Origin: Rhodospirillales bacterium
Lineage (GTDB): Bacteria > Pseudomonadota > Alphaproteobacteria > Rhodospirillales > JASLQF01
NCBI GenBank assembly: GCA_030744625.1
Contig: JASLQF010000029.1
Location: forward strand, 1-64,000
Direction: 5' to 3'
Length of the DNA: 64,000 nucleotides
Part shown: positions 36,906 to 45,783 of the stretch, one piece after another
How the letters are laid out: every line of letters starts with the position of its first letter
How positions within the stretch are numbered: the stretch's first letter is position 1
Position numbers and translations under genes: made by a program
Notes under the pieces: generated by a model
What the model was told of the DNA's origin: nothing
What the model saw: the letters and a program-made list of their open reading frames with translations, nothing else
The model's database searches: none

Positions 36906-38111
36906 TCAAATCACCTCATCGGCTCTCAGAGCCGTAATCTCGTCGCCACTGAGACCGGCCAGCTCGGTCAGCACCGCGTCCGTATCGGCGCCGAGGACGG
37001 GCGGCGGCGCCTGCGCCGCGGCCGGTGTGTCCGAGAACGTGTAGGGGATGCCGAGGATGCGGATAGCCCCGGCGGTCGGGTGATGCATCTCGATAACCAT
37101 GTCGTTGGCCCTGGTCTGCTCGCTCTCGAGGACTTCGTCGACATGGTTCACCTTGCTGCAGGGGATGCCTTCGGCTTCGAGAACCCGGGTCCACTCCTGT
37201 GCTGAGTCCGCCGACAGGGCAGCGATGATGAGGCCGTCGATCTCGGCGCGGTTGGTGACCCGCGCGGCGTTGGTCTTGAAGCGCGAATCATCGGCCCATT
37301 CGGGGTGGCCGACGAGCCGCGCGAAGCGGGCAAACTGCGCATCGTTGCCCACCGCGAGCGCGATCTCGCCCTCGCCGCAGACATAGTCCCTGTAAGGGAC
37401 GATGTTGGGGTGGCCGTTACCGTAGCGGCCGGGCCGGGTGCCTTCGATCAAGTAATTCGAGGCGACATTGATCAGCATCGAGAGCGACGTGTCGTAGAGA
37501 GAGAGGTCGAGCCGCTGGCCGCGGCCGGTGCGCTGGCGAGCGTGCAAGGCGGCGAGGATGCACATGGCGGCGTACTGGCCGGTGCAAAAGTCGACGATGG
37601 CGACGCCGAGCTTGGCCGGTTCGCCGGCTGCCTCGCCGGAGATGCTCATCAGTCCGCTTTCGGCCTGGAGCAGGAAGTCGTAGCCCGGCATGCCGCCCTT
37701 GGGCCCCTTGGCGCCATAGCCGGTGATGGCACAGTGCACCACGCGCGGCGCGTGCTCGGCCATCCATTGGTCGGTGAAGCCCCAGCGATCGAGCGTGCCG
37801 GGCTTGAAATTCTCGATCAGCACGTCGGCGTCTTTTAACAATGTGCGCAACAGGTCCTTTCCACGCTCGTCTCTTAAATTGATGGTGACGCTTCGCTTGT
37901 TGCGGTTGATGCCGAGAAAATACGCCGCTTCGCCGCCCGCGAACGGCGGGCCCCAGCCACGGGTGTCATCGCCGTGCCCGGGGTGCTCGATCTTGATGAT
38001 CTCGGCACCCATGTCGCCGAGGTTCATGGTGCAGAAGGGACCGGCAAGGATGCGGGTGAGATCGATCACCCGAATACCGGCGAGCGCACCTTCGGATGCC
38101 GTCTCGTTCAT
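36906..38111 (-). CDS. CaiB/BaiF family CoA-transferase
   Basis: LAGIRVIDLTRILAGPFCTMNLGDMGAEIIKIEHPGHGDDTRGWGPPF. Confidence 0.92.
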   Translation of the reverse strand: MNETASEGALAGIRVIDLTRILAGPFCTMNLGDMGAEIIKIEHPGHGDDTRGWGPPFAGGEAAYFLGINRNKRSVTINLRDERGKDLLRTLLKDADVLIENFKPGTLDRWGFTDQWMAEHAPRVVHCAITGYGAKGPKGGMPGYDFLLQAESGLMSISGEAAGEPAKLGVAIVDFCTGQYAAMCILAALHARQRTGRGQRLDLSLYDTSLSMLINVASNYLIEGTRPGRYGNGHPNIVPYRDYVCGEGEIALAVGNDAQFARFARLVGHPEWADDSRFKTNAARVTNRAEIDGLIIAALSADSAQEWTRVLEAEGIPCSKVNHVDEVLESEQTRANDMVIEMHHPTAGAIRILGIPYTFSDTPAAAQAPPPVLGADTDAVLTELAGLSGDEITALRADEVI

Positions 38112-38114
38112 GGT

Positions 38115-38984
38115 TCAGGCCTTCGGCGGTGCACGGTTGCGGTCGTAGGCCAAGTCTTCCAGATACCGCTCGACCTTTTCCTTGCGCTCGCGGCGGAATT
38201 TCTGGAAGTCGGGTTCGCGCTTCTCAAGGAACGCATTCATGCCCTCGAGCGATTCCTCCGAGCCCCAGATCTCGGCCAGCAATTCCATGCCCTGTTGCCA
38301 CGATGCATAGAGCTGGTCCGATTCGAAGTTGAGAGATTTCTTGGTCGCACGGATGGTTTGGCCGGAGTAGCCTTTGATTTGCTGACACCACGCTTCGGTC
38401 TGCTCGCGAAGGCGTGCTTTAGGCACCACCTTGTTGATGAGCCCGATCTCGACCGCTTCCTCGGCCGAGAAGGTGCGACACAGGAAGATCATCTCTTTCG
38501 CCAGGCGATCGCCGATCAATCGCGGAATGTACTGCGTCGCACCGACGGTCGGGCAGGCGCCGACTCGCGCGCCGGTCTGGCCGAAGCGCCCGTCGTCGGC
38601 GGAGATCACGAGATCGCACCACAGGGCAATCTCGTGCCCACCGCCCATGCAGTGGCCGTGGACCATGGCGATGACCGGGATCGGCACGCCGCGGATGGCC
38701 ATGGCGAGACCGAGCATGCGGTCGTTCCAGTGCACGGCATTTGCCCGGTTGAGCTTCATCATGGCGTGAAAATCGCCACCGGCCGAGAATGCTTTGTCGC
38801 CGGCGCCGGTGATCACCGCGGCGACCAGCGACGGATCCTCGCGCGTCGATCTGATCGCCGCGGTGAGCTCGTCCAGGGTTTGCTCGCGAAATGCGTTCAG
38901 CACATCGGGCCGGTTGATGGTGATCCAGGCGACGTCGTCCTTCGCCTCGAAAAGAATTTCCTTGTAGTTCCGTTCAAGAGTCAC
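38115..38984 (-). CDS. Enoyl-CoA hydratase/isomerase family protein
   Basis: VAAVITGAGDKAFSAGGDFHAMM...PVIAMVHGHCMGGGHEIALWCDLVISADDGRFGQ; GTG start. Confidence 0.9.
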   Translation of the reverse strand: MTLERNYKEILFEAKDDVAWITINRPDVLNAFREQTLDELTAAIRSTREDPSLVAAVITGAGDKAFSAGGDFHAMMKLNRANAVHWNDRMLGLAMAIRGVPIPVIAMVHGHCMGGGHEIALWCDLVISADDGRFGQTGARVGACPTVGATQYIPRLIGDRLAKEMIFLCRTFSAEEAVEIGLINKVVPKARLREQTEAWCQQIKGYSGQTIRATKKSLNFESDQLYASWQQGMELLAEIWGSEESLEGMNAFLEKREPDFQKFRRERKEKVERYLEDLAYDRNRAPPKA

Positions 38985-39103
38985 GCGCCGGCCTCCCGGT
39001 TCTCGAGAGGTCGGCGTCCTCGATCTTGATCGAGGTGCCGAAGGAATCCATGGGATGAATGAAGGAGAGCTTGCGCTCGAATCGGTACATCTGTGGCGCT
39101 CAT
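38974..39103 (-). pseudogene. Relic of a VOC (glyoxalase/methylmalonyl-CoA epimerase-like) gene
   Basis: RBS+ATG at 39103, then in a shifted frame FERKLSFIHPMDSFGTSIKIEDAD, resembling a VOC C-terminus. Confidence 0.35.
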
Positions 39104-39143
39104 GGAATGTCTCCCTGTTCGTGGGGGAAAGAGGGCAATCGTG

Positions 39144-40391
39144 CTATGCCGTGACGTAGACGGCGTTCTGCGAGGCGCCCATGACCGCCACCGCTTCGAT
39201 TTCGAGCACCATGCAGTCCTGGGCGAGCCCGCCGATGGCGATCGTCATGGCCGGATAGGGCGCCGTGAAGAAGCGCGCGTACTCTTCGAGGAACGCCGGG
39301 ATCATCTGTGCCTCGGTGATTGTGACATTGGTCTTGACGATGTCGTCCATGGTGGCGCCGAGGGCGCGCATGGTGACGACGTGGTTCTCGAGTGTCTTAC
39401 GCGTCTGGGCGCGAATCTCGCTCCAGCCGATCATGATCCCCGGGGGCTCCCACGGGATCTGGCCGCACACGTAGGCGACGGCGCCGACCCGGACCGCGTG
39501 AGAATGCGGCGCCATCGCGCCGGGGAGCTCCGGCACGTAGATCGTGTCATCTCGCTTCTTGTTCGATAGATGCCCGATACCGGTCACGACCGATTCGATG
39601 GTGAGCCGGTCCGCGCCCTTGGCGGCCACCGCCTCGAACTCAAGCAGCCCGGCCTCGGTCGAAATCTCGCCTTGCACCGTGGCGCGGGCCGGGAACGGCT
39701 CGCGGAAGTACTTCGCGTAAATCTCGTTGTATCGCATGAAGCCGTACCAAGCCGGTACCGTGCAGTTCATCTTGACCACGTCGGCGAAGTCGAAGCCCGC
39801 GGCCGCCAGACAAACCCCGAGATTGTCAAGCGCCTGCTCGACCTGGCCGCGGATGTCGCCACGCGCAACCAGGGTGCCCTCGGCGTCGATCGACGGATGG
39901 GCATTGGAGAAAAAGAAGTCGCCGCCGGTCGTGCCGCCGGGCGCTATCGGGTGGTTGCCGAGTGGTGGTGAGGGCAGCTCGACCGGTTGCGGCAGACCAT
40001 CGACGCAAGCCGTCGCCTCCAGCTGAACGACCGCATCCCTGACCGGCAGGAACGCGCCGACGCAGGCGTGCGCGGGATAGGGTTCGGGCATCGCCTCGGC
40101 GTAAACCGACTGGTAGCGCTCGCGATGGCGGAGGTCAGTCATGTAACTCTTGACCTTGGTCACCTGGGCGAGCGAAACGTCGAGCGTTTCGAGCACGCTC
40201 GACATGCTCTGCACACAACGCGCCGATTGCGCCTCGACATCGGCGACTCCGGGCGAGGTGCCCACAATGGCGCCATCAGCCGCAAGCGGCAGCATGCCGG
40301 CGGTGAAGGCCCAGTCGCCCGCTTTGACCCCGTGACTGGAGGGACCCTGAACGGGCGGCAGATCGGAACGGACGAGGACCTCGCGCGCCAT
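39144..40391 (-). CDS. Triple-domain RidA family fusion protein
   Basis: Three tandem RidA-like units ending PYPAHACVGAFLPVRDAVVQLEATA, PFPARATVQGEISTEAGLLEFEAVA and PYPAMTIAIGGLAQDCMVLEIEAVA. Confidence 0.88.
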   Translation of the reverse strand: MAREVLVRSDLPPVQGPSSHGVKAGDWAFTAGMLPLAADGAIVGTSPGVADVEAQSARCVQSMSSVLETLDVSLAQVTKVKSYMTDLRHRERYQSVYAEAMPEPYPAHACVGAFLPVRDAVVQLEATACVDGLPQPVELPSPPLGNHPIAPGGTTGGDFFFSNAHPSIDAEGTLVARGDIRGQVEQALDNLGVCLAAAGFDFADVVKMNCTVPAWYGFMRYNEIYAKYFREPFPARATVQGEISTEAGLLEFEAVAAKGADRLTIESVVTGIGHLSNKKRDDTIYVPELPGAMAPHSHAVRVGAVAYVCGQIPWEPPGIMIGWSEIRAQTRKTLENHVVTMRALGATMDDIVKTNVTITEAQMIPAFLEEYARFFTAPYPAMTIAIGGLAQDCMVLEIEAVAVMGASQNAVYVTA

Positions 40392-40476
40392 GTCAATTCC
40401 TTGCGAGTTCTCTTGGCATGGCGGTTAGCCCGACATTTCCCGGATAGTCTTCAAATCCACGCTGACCATACCCAAA

Positions 40477-40582
40477 TCACATCGCCGTTGAAATGGTTTT
40501 CCGTCGCAACGGCCTGACCACCTTGGCCCCGATCTTGACCGGCTTCTCGCGCAGGGTAGTCGCGGATTTGAAGCGCTGGCCC
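40477..40582 (-). mobile_element. Decayed IS1380-like transposase fragment
   Basis: Minus strand RFKSATTLREKPVKIGAKVVRPLRRKTISTAM*, cf. IS1380 TLREKLIKIGAKVVRHGRYVTFQMAEV. Confidence 0.45.
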
Positions 40583-40585
40583 GAA

Positions 40586-41014
40586 TTACTCCGCGATCGC
40601 TTCGCCGGAGCCGCCGAATTCGGCCGGGAAATCCTTCAGTTTGGGAAGGCCGTCCTTCATGGGCAGGACCGTCTCCGCGTAGTTGACGTGGACGGCGGGC
40701 TCGAACGTCAGGCCCGGCAGGGTGGCCGCGTACACGTCGACCATGCCGAGAGGCGGGTGGTCGGTCATCACGTGGCCGCCGCATTCCCGGCAGTACTGCC
40801 GTAGGCTGAGGTCGGTTTTCTGGTACGTGCCCAGGTGTTCGGCGCCCTTGGTGACCTTTACCGCGTCGGGCTTCCACAACGTGAAGGCGTTGAGCGGCGC
40901 CGCCGACCATGACCGGCAGGACGCGCAATGACAGTAGCCCATCGCCTCCGGGCTTCCGGACGCTTCCAGTCGAACGGCTCCGCAGAAACACTGGCCTGAA
41001 TGTATACCGCTCAT
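40586..41014 (-). CDS. GFA family (glutathione-dependent formaldehyde-activating-like) protein
   Basis: GQCFCGAVRLEASGSPEAMGYCHCASCRSWSAAPLNAF...YCRECGGHV. Confidence 0.88.
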   Translation of the reverse strand: MSGIHSGQCFCGAVRLEASGSPEAMGYCHCASCRSWSAAPLNAFTLWKPDAVKVTKGAEHLGTYQKTDLSLRQYCRECGGHVMTDHPPLGMVDVYAATLPGLTFEPAVHVNYAETVLPMKDGLPKLKDFPAEFGGSGEAIAE

Positions 41015-41142
41015 CGCAACACTCTCCCCTGTTAGTCTCCATTCGATTTTTTCCGGCCGGTAGTTTCCGGCCGGCACTGCCGGGATTACCACCGCGCACC
41101 CCTCGCCTCGCGGCAAGGCTGCCGTGGCGCAATGCGCTTTCG

Positions 41143-42012
41143 CTATGGCACCCGACGCTTGCTGGCCCGGAACTTGATGCTGATGACCTTTCCTTCCACC
41201 GAAGCGATATCTTCCCTGGCCGGAACGGGGGTGAATTCCGGTCCCGGACAACACGCCATTCCCTCCAGTTCCGCCGGCTCCAGCGGGTGGCGTGCCACGA
41301 ACTCGACGGCGCCGAAGCCGGCGTCTTGAACGATTTGAAAATAGCGGTCCTCTTCGATTGCCCCGCCCACGCATCCCGCCCACGTCGATTGGAAGCGCTT
41401 TCGGACTTCGGAATCGATCTTCCCAGCATAGACGATGTCGGAAATAGCCAGGCGCCCGCCTGGTTTGAGTATGCGAAAGGCTTCGCGGTAGACGGCTTCC
41501 TTGTCGGGGCACAGGTTGATGACGCAGTTGGAGATCACCACGTCGGCGACGCCGTCGGCAAGCTCCACCCGCCCCAAGCCGCTGACGACGAACCCGGTCA
41601 TCTCCGTCAGGCCCGCCTCGGCCACCGTCTGCCTGGCGCGCTCGATCATGTGAGCGGAGAAATCCACGCCCACCACTTTTCCGCCAGCCCCCACCTTGTG
41701 GGCGGCGAGGACAACGTCGATCCCCGCGCCGCATCCCAAATCCACCACTGTCTCGCCCAATTGAAGATCAGCGAACCCCGTGGGGTTGCCGCAGCCTCGC
41801 GAAAGGGTGAAGGCGGTTTCGGGGACCAGCGAAAGCTCTTGCTGGCTGTAGAGGCCGTGCTCGGCGGCAAAGCTCGGACCGGCGGGTGTCTCACCGGCGC
41901 AGCACACCGCCCCCTCTCCACCGCCCCGCTCGGCGCATGCGTCGTAGCGGCCCTTGATGATGTCCTCGATGTTCTGCTCTGTCGTCATACTCGCCGCATC
42001 CTTTGCCGTCAT
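41143..42012 (-). CDS. arsM: Arsenite methyltransferase-like SAM-dependent enzyme
   Basis: GCGNPTGFADLQLGETVVDLGCGAGIDVVLAA...VISNCVINLCPDKEAVYREAFRILKPGGRLAISDIV...WAGCVGGAI. Confidence 0.82.
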   Translation of the reverse strand: MTAKDAASMTTEQNIEDIIKGRYDACAERGGGEGAVCCAGETPAGPSFAAEHGLYSQQELSLVPETAFTLSRGCGNPTGFADLQLGETVVDLGCGAGIDVVLAAHKVGAGGKVVGVDFSAHMIERARQTVAEAGLTEMTGFVVSGLGRVELADGVADVVISNCVINLCPDKEAVYREAFRILKPGGRLAISDIVYAGKIDSEVRKRFQSTWAGCVGGAIEEDRYFQIVQDAGFGAVEFVARHPLEPAELEGMACCPGPEFTPVPAREDIASVEGKVISIKFRASKRRVP

Positions 42013-42041
42013 TTGCTTTTCGCGGTTCCGGGCCGACCCGC

Positions 42042-42926
42042 TTAGAGGATCTTTTCTTCTTCCTCCTCGTCGGACGAGAGCGACGCCGCCGCCACCGCCA
42101 TGGCGGCGGCCGGCAGCAGCCTGATCCCGGCCTCCTTGAGAGCCGCGTGGGCGATGCCGTTAACCGCATAGCGCACCTGAAAGTATTTTTCGCTGGGCAC
42201 CCAGAACCTGAGGCCAATGACGATGCCGCCGTAGGTAAATTCGTGAATGCCGACGAGGGGCGCCGGACCGCCCTTCAAATCGCCGATGGCGCCGAGCGCT
42301 TCGCCGAGCACGGCGACGGCGCGCTCCCAATCCTCGCCTTCATTGATGCATACCTTGCCCTGGACGACGCGGAATTTCCGCGAATTGACGATGACCCGGC
42401 CGACGATCTCCTTGTTGGGGATGGTGATCCTTTCGCCGTCCTCGCCGGCCAGGATGGTATGGGACAAGGTGATGTCCTTGACCATTCCCGAGGTGTCGCG
42501 GTTGACCGTGATGGTGTCGCCGACCGCGAACGGCCGGGCCAGGATGATCGACAGGCCGGCGCCGTAGTTGGAAAGGGGCCCCTGGATGGCGACCGTCGCG
42601 CCGAAGGCCATCGCGCCGGCGAGGGCGATCAGCGGAGCGATCGAGATGCCGAAATTTCCAAGCGTGATGATGATCAGGAAAATGACCATGACCACCTTTA
42701 TGACGTTGCCCAGAAAACGCCCCAGGGTGGGGTCGACGTCCTTGGCGTCGAGGATCTTGGCCACCTTGCTCCCGGCCCAGTTGGCGACCTTGAGGCCGAT
42801 GAACAGGAAGACCAGGGCGCCGAGGATCTGGAAGCCGTAGGTGATTCCGAACTCGATCAAGGCGTCGATCCAGCGGGCCACCGTTTCCACCTGTTGGACG
42901 ACGACCTCTTCCACCTGCTTTTCCAT
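42042..42926 (-). CDS. MscS-type mechanosensitive channel family protein
   Basis: LIALAGAMAFGATVAIQGPLSNYGAGLSIILARPFAVGDTITV...ERITIPNKEIVGRVIVN. Confidence 0.9.
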   Translation of the reverse strand: MEKQVEEVVVQQVETVARWIDALIEFGITYGFQILGALVFLFIGLKVANWAGSKVAKILDAKDVDPTLGRFLGNVIKVVMVIFLIIITLGNFGISIAPLIALAGAMAFGATVAIQGPLSNYGAGLSIILARPFAVGDTITVNRDTSGMVKDITLSHTILAGEDGERITIPNKEIVGRVIVNSRKFRVVQGKVCINEGEDWERAVAVLGEALGAIGDLKGGPAPLVGIHEFTYGGIVIGLRFWVPSEKYFQVRYAVNGIAHAALKEAGIRLLPAAAMAVAAASLSSDEEEEEKIL

Positions 42927-42941
42927 GGCTTCCGTCCTTTG

Positions 42942-43376
42942 TCAGGATTGCTCGACGCGGCACGCCGTGCCGCTGGCGACCAGGAACAGCATCGATTTTC
43001 CGTCGCCCGAGATTTCATTGTAGCTGAGATCGACGGCGATCACCGCGTTGGCGCCGAGAAGCAGCGCCTCGCGGCGCAGTTCCGTCAGGCAGACGCGGCG
43101 CGAATCCCGCAGCACCTTCTGCGAGGACGACGAGCGGCCGCCGAAAATATCGCGAATGCCGGCGAACATGTCGCGGAACACATTCATCCCGAAGACGCAT
43201 TCGGCGGTGATGATTTCGAGCCGCTCGGCCACGTGGTAGCCGGAAAGAACGGTTTCGGTGGTCAGCACGATGTCCTTGGCGATCTCGTCGATGACCTCGG
43301 TCGGCAGCTCATCGTACTGCTTGGCGTCGATAAGCTCCTGGATTTCCTTTTCGTTCTTGCCGAACAGACCGAACAT
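42942..43376 (-). CDS. YbjQ/UPF0145-like heavy-metal-binding domain protein
   Basis: [81 protein letters not shown]. Confidence 0.82.
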   Translation of the reverse strand: MFGLFGKNEKEIQELIDAKQYDELPTEVIDEIAKDIVLTTETVLSGYHVAERLEIITAECVFGMNVFRDMFAGIRDIFGGRSSSSQKVLRDSRRVCLTELRREALLLGANAVIAVDLSYNEISGDGKSMLFLVASGTACRVEQS

Positions 43377-43379
43377 GGC

Positions 43380-43640
43380 TCAGGTCCTTTTCCCCCGGTC
43401 GCGCAGCCAGCCGATGGCGAAAAATATCAGCCAAATGGGTACCACGACAATGGCGCCGAGCAGGACGTATTTGACGGCCCATTCGACAACCGACGCCACG
43501 GCCGAAAATATATGCTGAACGGTTTCACCGAAATCGGCCAGAAGCTCGCGCGGGTCGATATCGAAGAACCCAAGCAACAGTCCGACGATAAGCGACGCGA
43601 TGGCGATCTTGATGGCGGTTTCCTTGACCCGTGGCGGCAT
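43380..43640 (-). CDS. Small membrane protein (DUF6460-like)
   Basis: ETAIKIAIASLIVGLLLGFFDIDPRELLADFGETVQ...VKYVLLGAIVVVPIWLIFFAIGWLRDR. Confidence 0.65.
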   Translation of the reverse strand: MPPRVKETAIKIAIASLIVGLLLGFFDIDPRELLADFGETVQHIFSAVASVVEWAVKYVLLGAIVVVPIWLIFFAIGWLRDRGKRT

Positions 43641-43753
43641 GACCTGTTTCCCCGTCGGTTCGAACGTACACGACCCTCCACGCCATGGAAAAGGTGATTT
43701 CCATGAAATGTACTTGCCGCCGCCGGCCGAGGCCGGAATCCCGCTTCGTCGCC

Positions 43754-44614
43754 TCAGGCCAGTTCCGCCTCGGCGGTCATGGCGAGGGCGCCTTCGGCGT
43801 CGATGGCGGCGACGGTGCAGGTGGCGCCGCCGGCCTCCAGCCGGCCGCCCACCGTGAAGGGCGCGGTTGCGAACAGCGGGCTTCTGGCGCGGAAGGCAAA
43901 GCGCCCGAGCGCCCACCCGCTTTCGTCGCGGGCGAGATCGGCGAGCAGGGTGGCGATGAGGGGCCCGTGCACGATGAGGCCGGGATAGCCCTCGACGCCG
44001 GTGACATAGGGGTGGTCGTAATGGATGCGGTGGCCGTTGAAGGTGAGGGCCGAGTAGCGGAACAGCATGACCGGATCGGGGGCGACGGTGCGCCGCCAAT
44101 CCCCGTCGCGCGTATCCGCCTTCTCGGCCGGCTGGGGCGCCGCCTGTTGGCCGGGGGGTGGGGCGTCGCGGTAGACGATGTCGTGTTCCTCCTCGATGGC
44201 CAGGCCGCGGTCGGTGACGATGCGGTAGCCGACGGTGACGAAGACCAGCTCGCCGGTGCGGCCCTCCTTGCGCGCCACTTTCATGATCTCGCCCTCGCGG
44301 CGCACGTCGTCGCCGATGCGGATGGGCTCGTGGAAGGTGGCCCGCCCGCCGGCGAACATGCGCCTCGGTAACGGGACGGGAGGCATGAAGCCGCCGCGCC
44401 GGGGGTGGCCGTCGGGGCCCAGTTCGGAGTGCCGGGCCTTGGGCGCGAAATACATCCAGTGCCACAAGGGCGGCACCGGGTCGCCCATTCGCGGCGCCTC
44501 GTCATCGCGGTCGAGGGTGGCGATCATGCCGGCGACCGACGACAGCGTGGCGACGTCCTCTGCCTCCTCGCGGCGCCCGATCCAGTCGCTGAAATCGGTG
44601 CCGGTTTCGCTCAT
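43754..44614 (-). CDS. FAS1-like/MaoC-like dehydratase (mesaconyl-CoA hydratase-like)
   Basis: MYFAPKARHSELGPDGHPRRGGFMPPVPLPRRMFAGGRATFHEPIRIGDDVRREGEI...HGPLIATLLADL. Confidence 0.82.
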   Translation of the reverse strand: MSETGTDFSDWIGRREEAEDVATLSSVAGMIATLDRDDEAPRMGDPVPPLWHWMYFAPKARHSELGPDGHPRRGGFMPPVPLPRRMFAGGRATFHEPIRIGDDVRREGEIMKVARKEGRTGELVFVTVGYRIVTDRGLAIEEEHDIVYRDAPPPGQQAAPQPAEKADTRDGDWRRTVAPDPVMLFRYSALTFNGHRIHYDHPYVTGVEGYPGLIVHGPLIATLLADLARDESGWALGRFAFRARSPLFATAPFTVGGRLEAGGATCTVAAIDAEGALAMTAEAELA

Positions 44615-45783
44615 GGTTCGTTCCCTGATGTTTCGGTGCCGTCATCCGTCCCTTCATTTGTGGCCGCGAACTCGGCACGGATGGCGGCGCTCTGCTCACC
44701 CAGGCCCGGCACCGGGCGCAAGTCAGGCTCCTCGCCGGCGAGGCGGACGGGCGGGGCGACGGCATCGATGGTGCCGCCGGGCGTCGCCACCGGGGCGCGC
44801 CGCAACTGGGCGTGGGCGGCGAGGTCGGCCGGCGAGTTGACGGCGCCGTAGGCGATGCGGGCCTCTTTCAGGCGTGCCGTCAGCGTCTCGCGGGTGAGGT
44901 TCGAGAACACCGCCTGGATCTCGGCGATGACGGCGGCCCGGTTCTCGTTGCGCGCCTCGTTGCCGGCGAAGCGCCGATCGCTCGCCATGGAGGGGCGCTC
45001 CAGGACCTGTTGGCAGAGATTGACCCATTCGCGCTCGTTCTGGATGGAGATGATGACCCGCTCTCCGTCCTCGGTCTCGAAGGCCTCGTAGGGCGTGATC
45101 GAGGGATGGCGCAAGCCCACCCTGGCCGGCCCCCGGCCGGTGAAGTCGTGGTACAGGAGGGGCACCGACATCCAGTCGGCCATGGCGTCGAACAGCGACA
45201 CCTGGACGCCCTTGCCCAGCCCGGTGCGCTGGCGCTCGTACAAGGCCTCGAGGATGCCGGTGAGCGCGTACATGCCGGCGGCGATGTCGCACACCGAGAC
45301 GCCGACGCGGCTCGGCCCCTCGGGGCCACCGGTGATCGAGGCCAGCCCGCTTTCCCCCTGCACCAGCAGGTCGTAGGCCTTCATGTCGCGGTAGGGCCCG
45401 TCGTCGCCGTAGCCGCTGATATCGCAGGTGATCAGGCTCGGCAATCGCGCACGCAAGGCAACCGAGCCGAAGCCGGCGCGTTCCGCCGCGCCCGGTGCCA
45501 GGTTCTGGATGAAGACGTCGGCCTGCCCGATCATGCGCTCCAGGAGCGCCGCGTCGCCCGCGTCCTTGATATCGAGTTCGACCGATTCCTTGCCCCGGTT
45601 GAGCCACACGAAATAGGCGCTCTCGCCATTGACGACGGTGTCGTAGCGGCGCGCGAAATCGCCGCCCGGGCGTTCCACCTTGATGACCCGGGCGCCGGCG
45701 TCGGCCAGGCGCGACGCGGTATAGGGTGCCGCCACCGCCTGGTCGAGGGAAACCACCAAGATGCCTTCGAGGGGGCCCTCCAT
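44611..45783 (-). CDS. CaiB/BaiF family CoA-transferase
   Basis: LEGILVVSLDQAVAAPYTASRLADAGARVIKVERPGGDFARRYD; 4-bp overlap with downstream gene; start at 45783. Confidence 0.9.
   Translation of the reverse strand: MEGPLEGILVVSLDQAVAAPYTASRLADAGARVIKVERPGGDFARRYDTVVNGESAYFVWLNRGKESVELDIKDAGDAALLERMIGQADVFIQNLAPGAAERAGFGSVALRARLPSLITCDISGYGDDGPYRDMKAYDLLVQGESGLASITGGPEGPSRVGVSVCDIAAGMYALTGILEALYERQRTGLGKGVQVSLFDAMADWMSVPLLYHDFTGRGPARVGLRHPSITPYEAFETEDGERVIISIQNEREWVNLCQQVLERPSMASDRRFAGNEARNENRAAVIAEIQAVFSNLTRETLTARLKEARIAYGAVNSPADLAAHAQLRRAPVATPGGTIDAVAPPVRLAGEEPDLRPVPGLGEQSAAIRAEFAATNEGTDDGTETSGNEP

Noticed and set aside
42003-43697. 564-aa plus-strand ORF (and similar long antisense ORFs at 1207..3111, 16474..18138, 52704..54437)
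   Set aside because: Opposite real, domain-bearing genes; GC-driven open frames.
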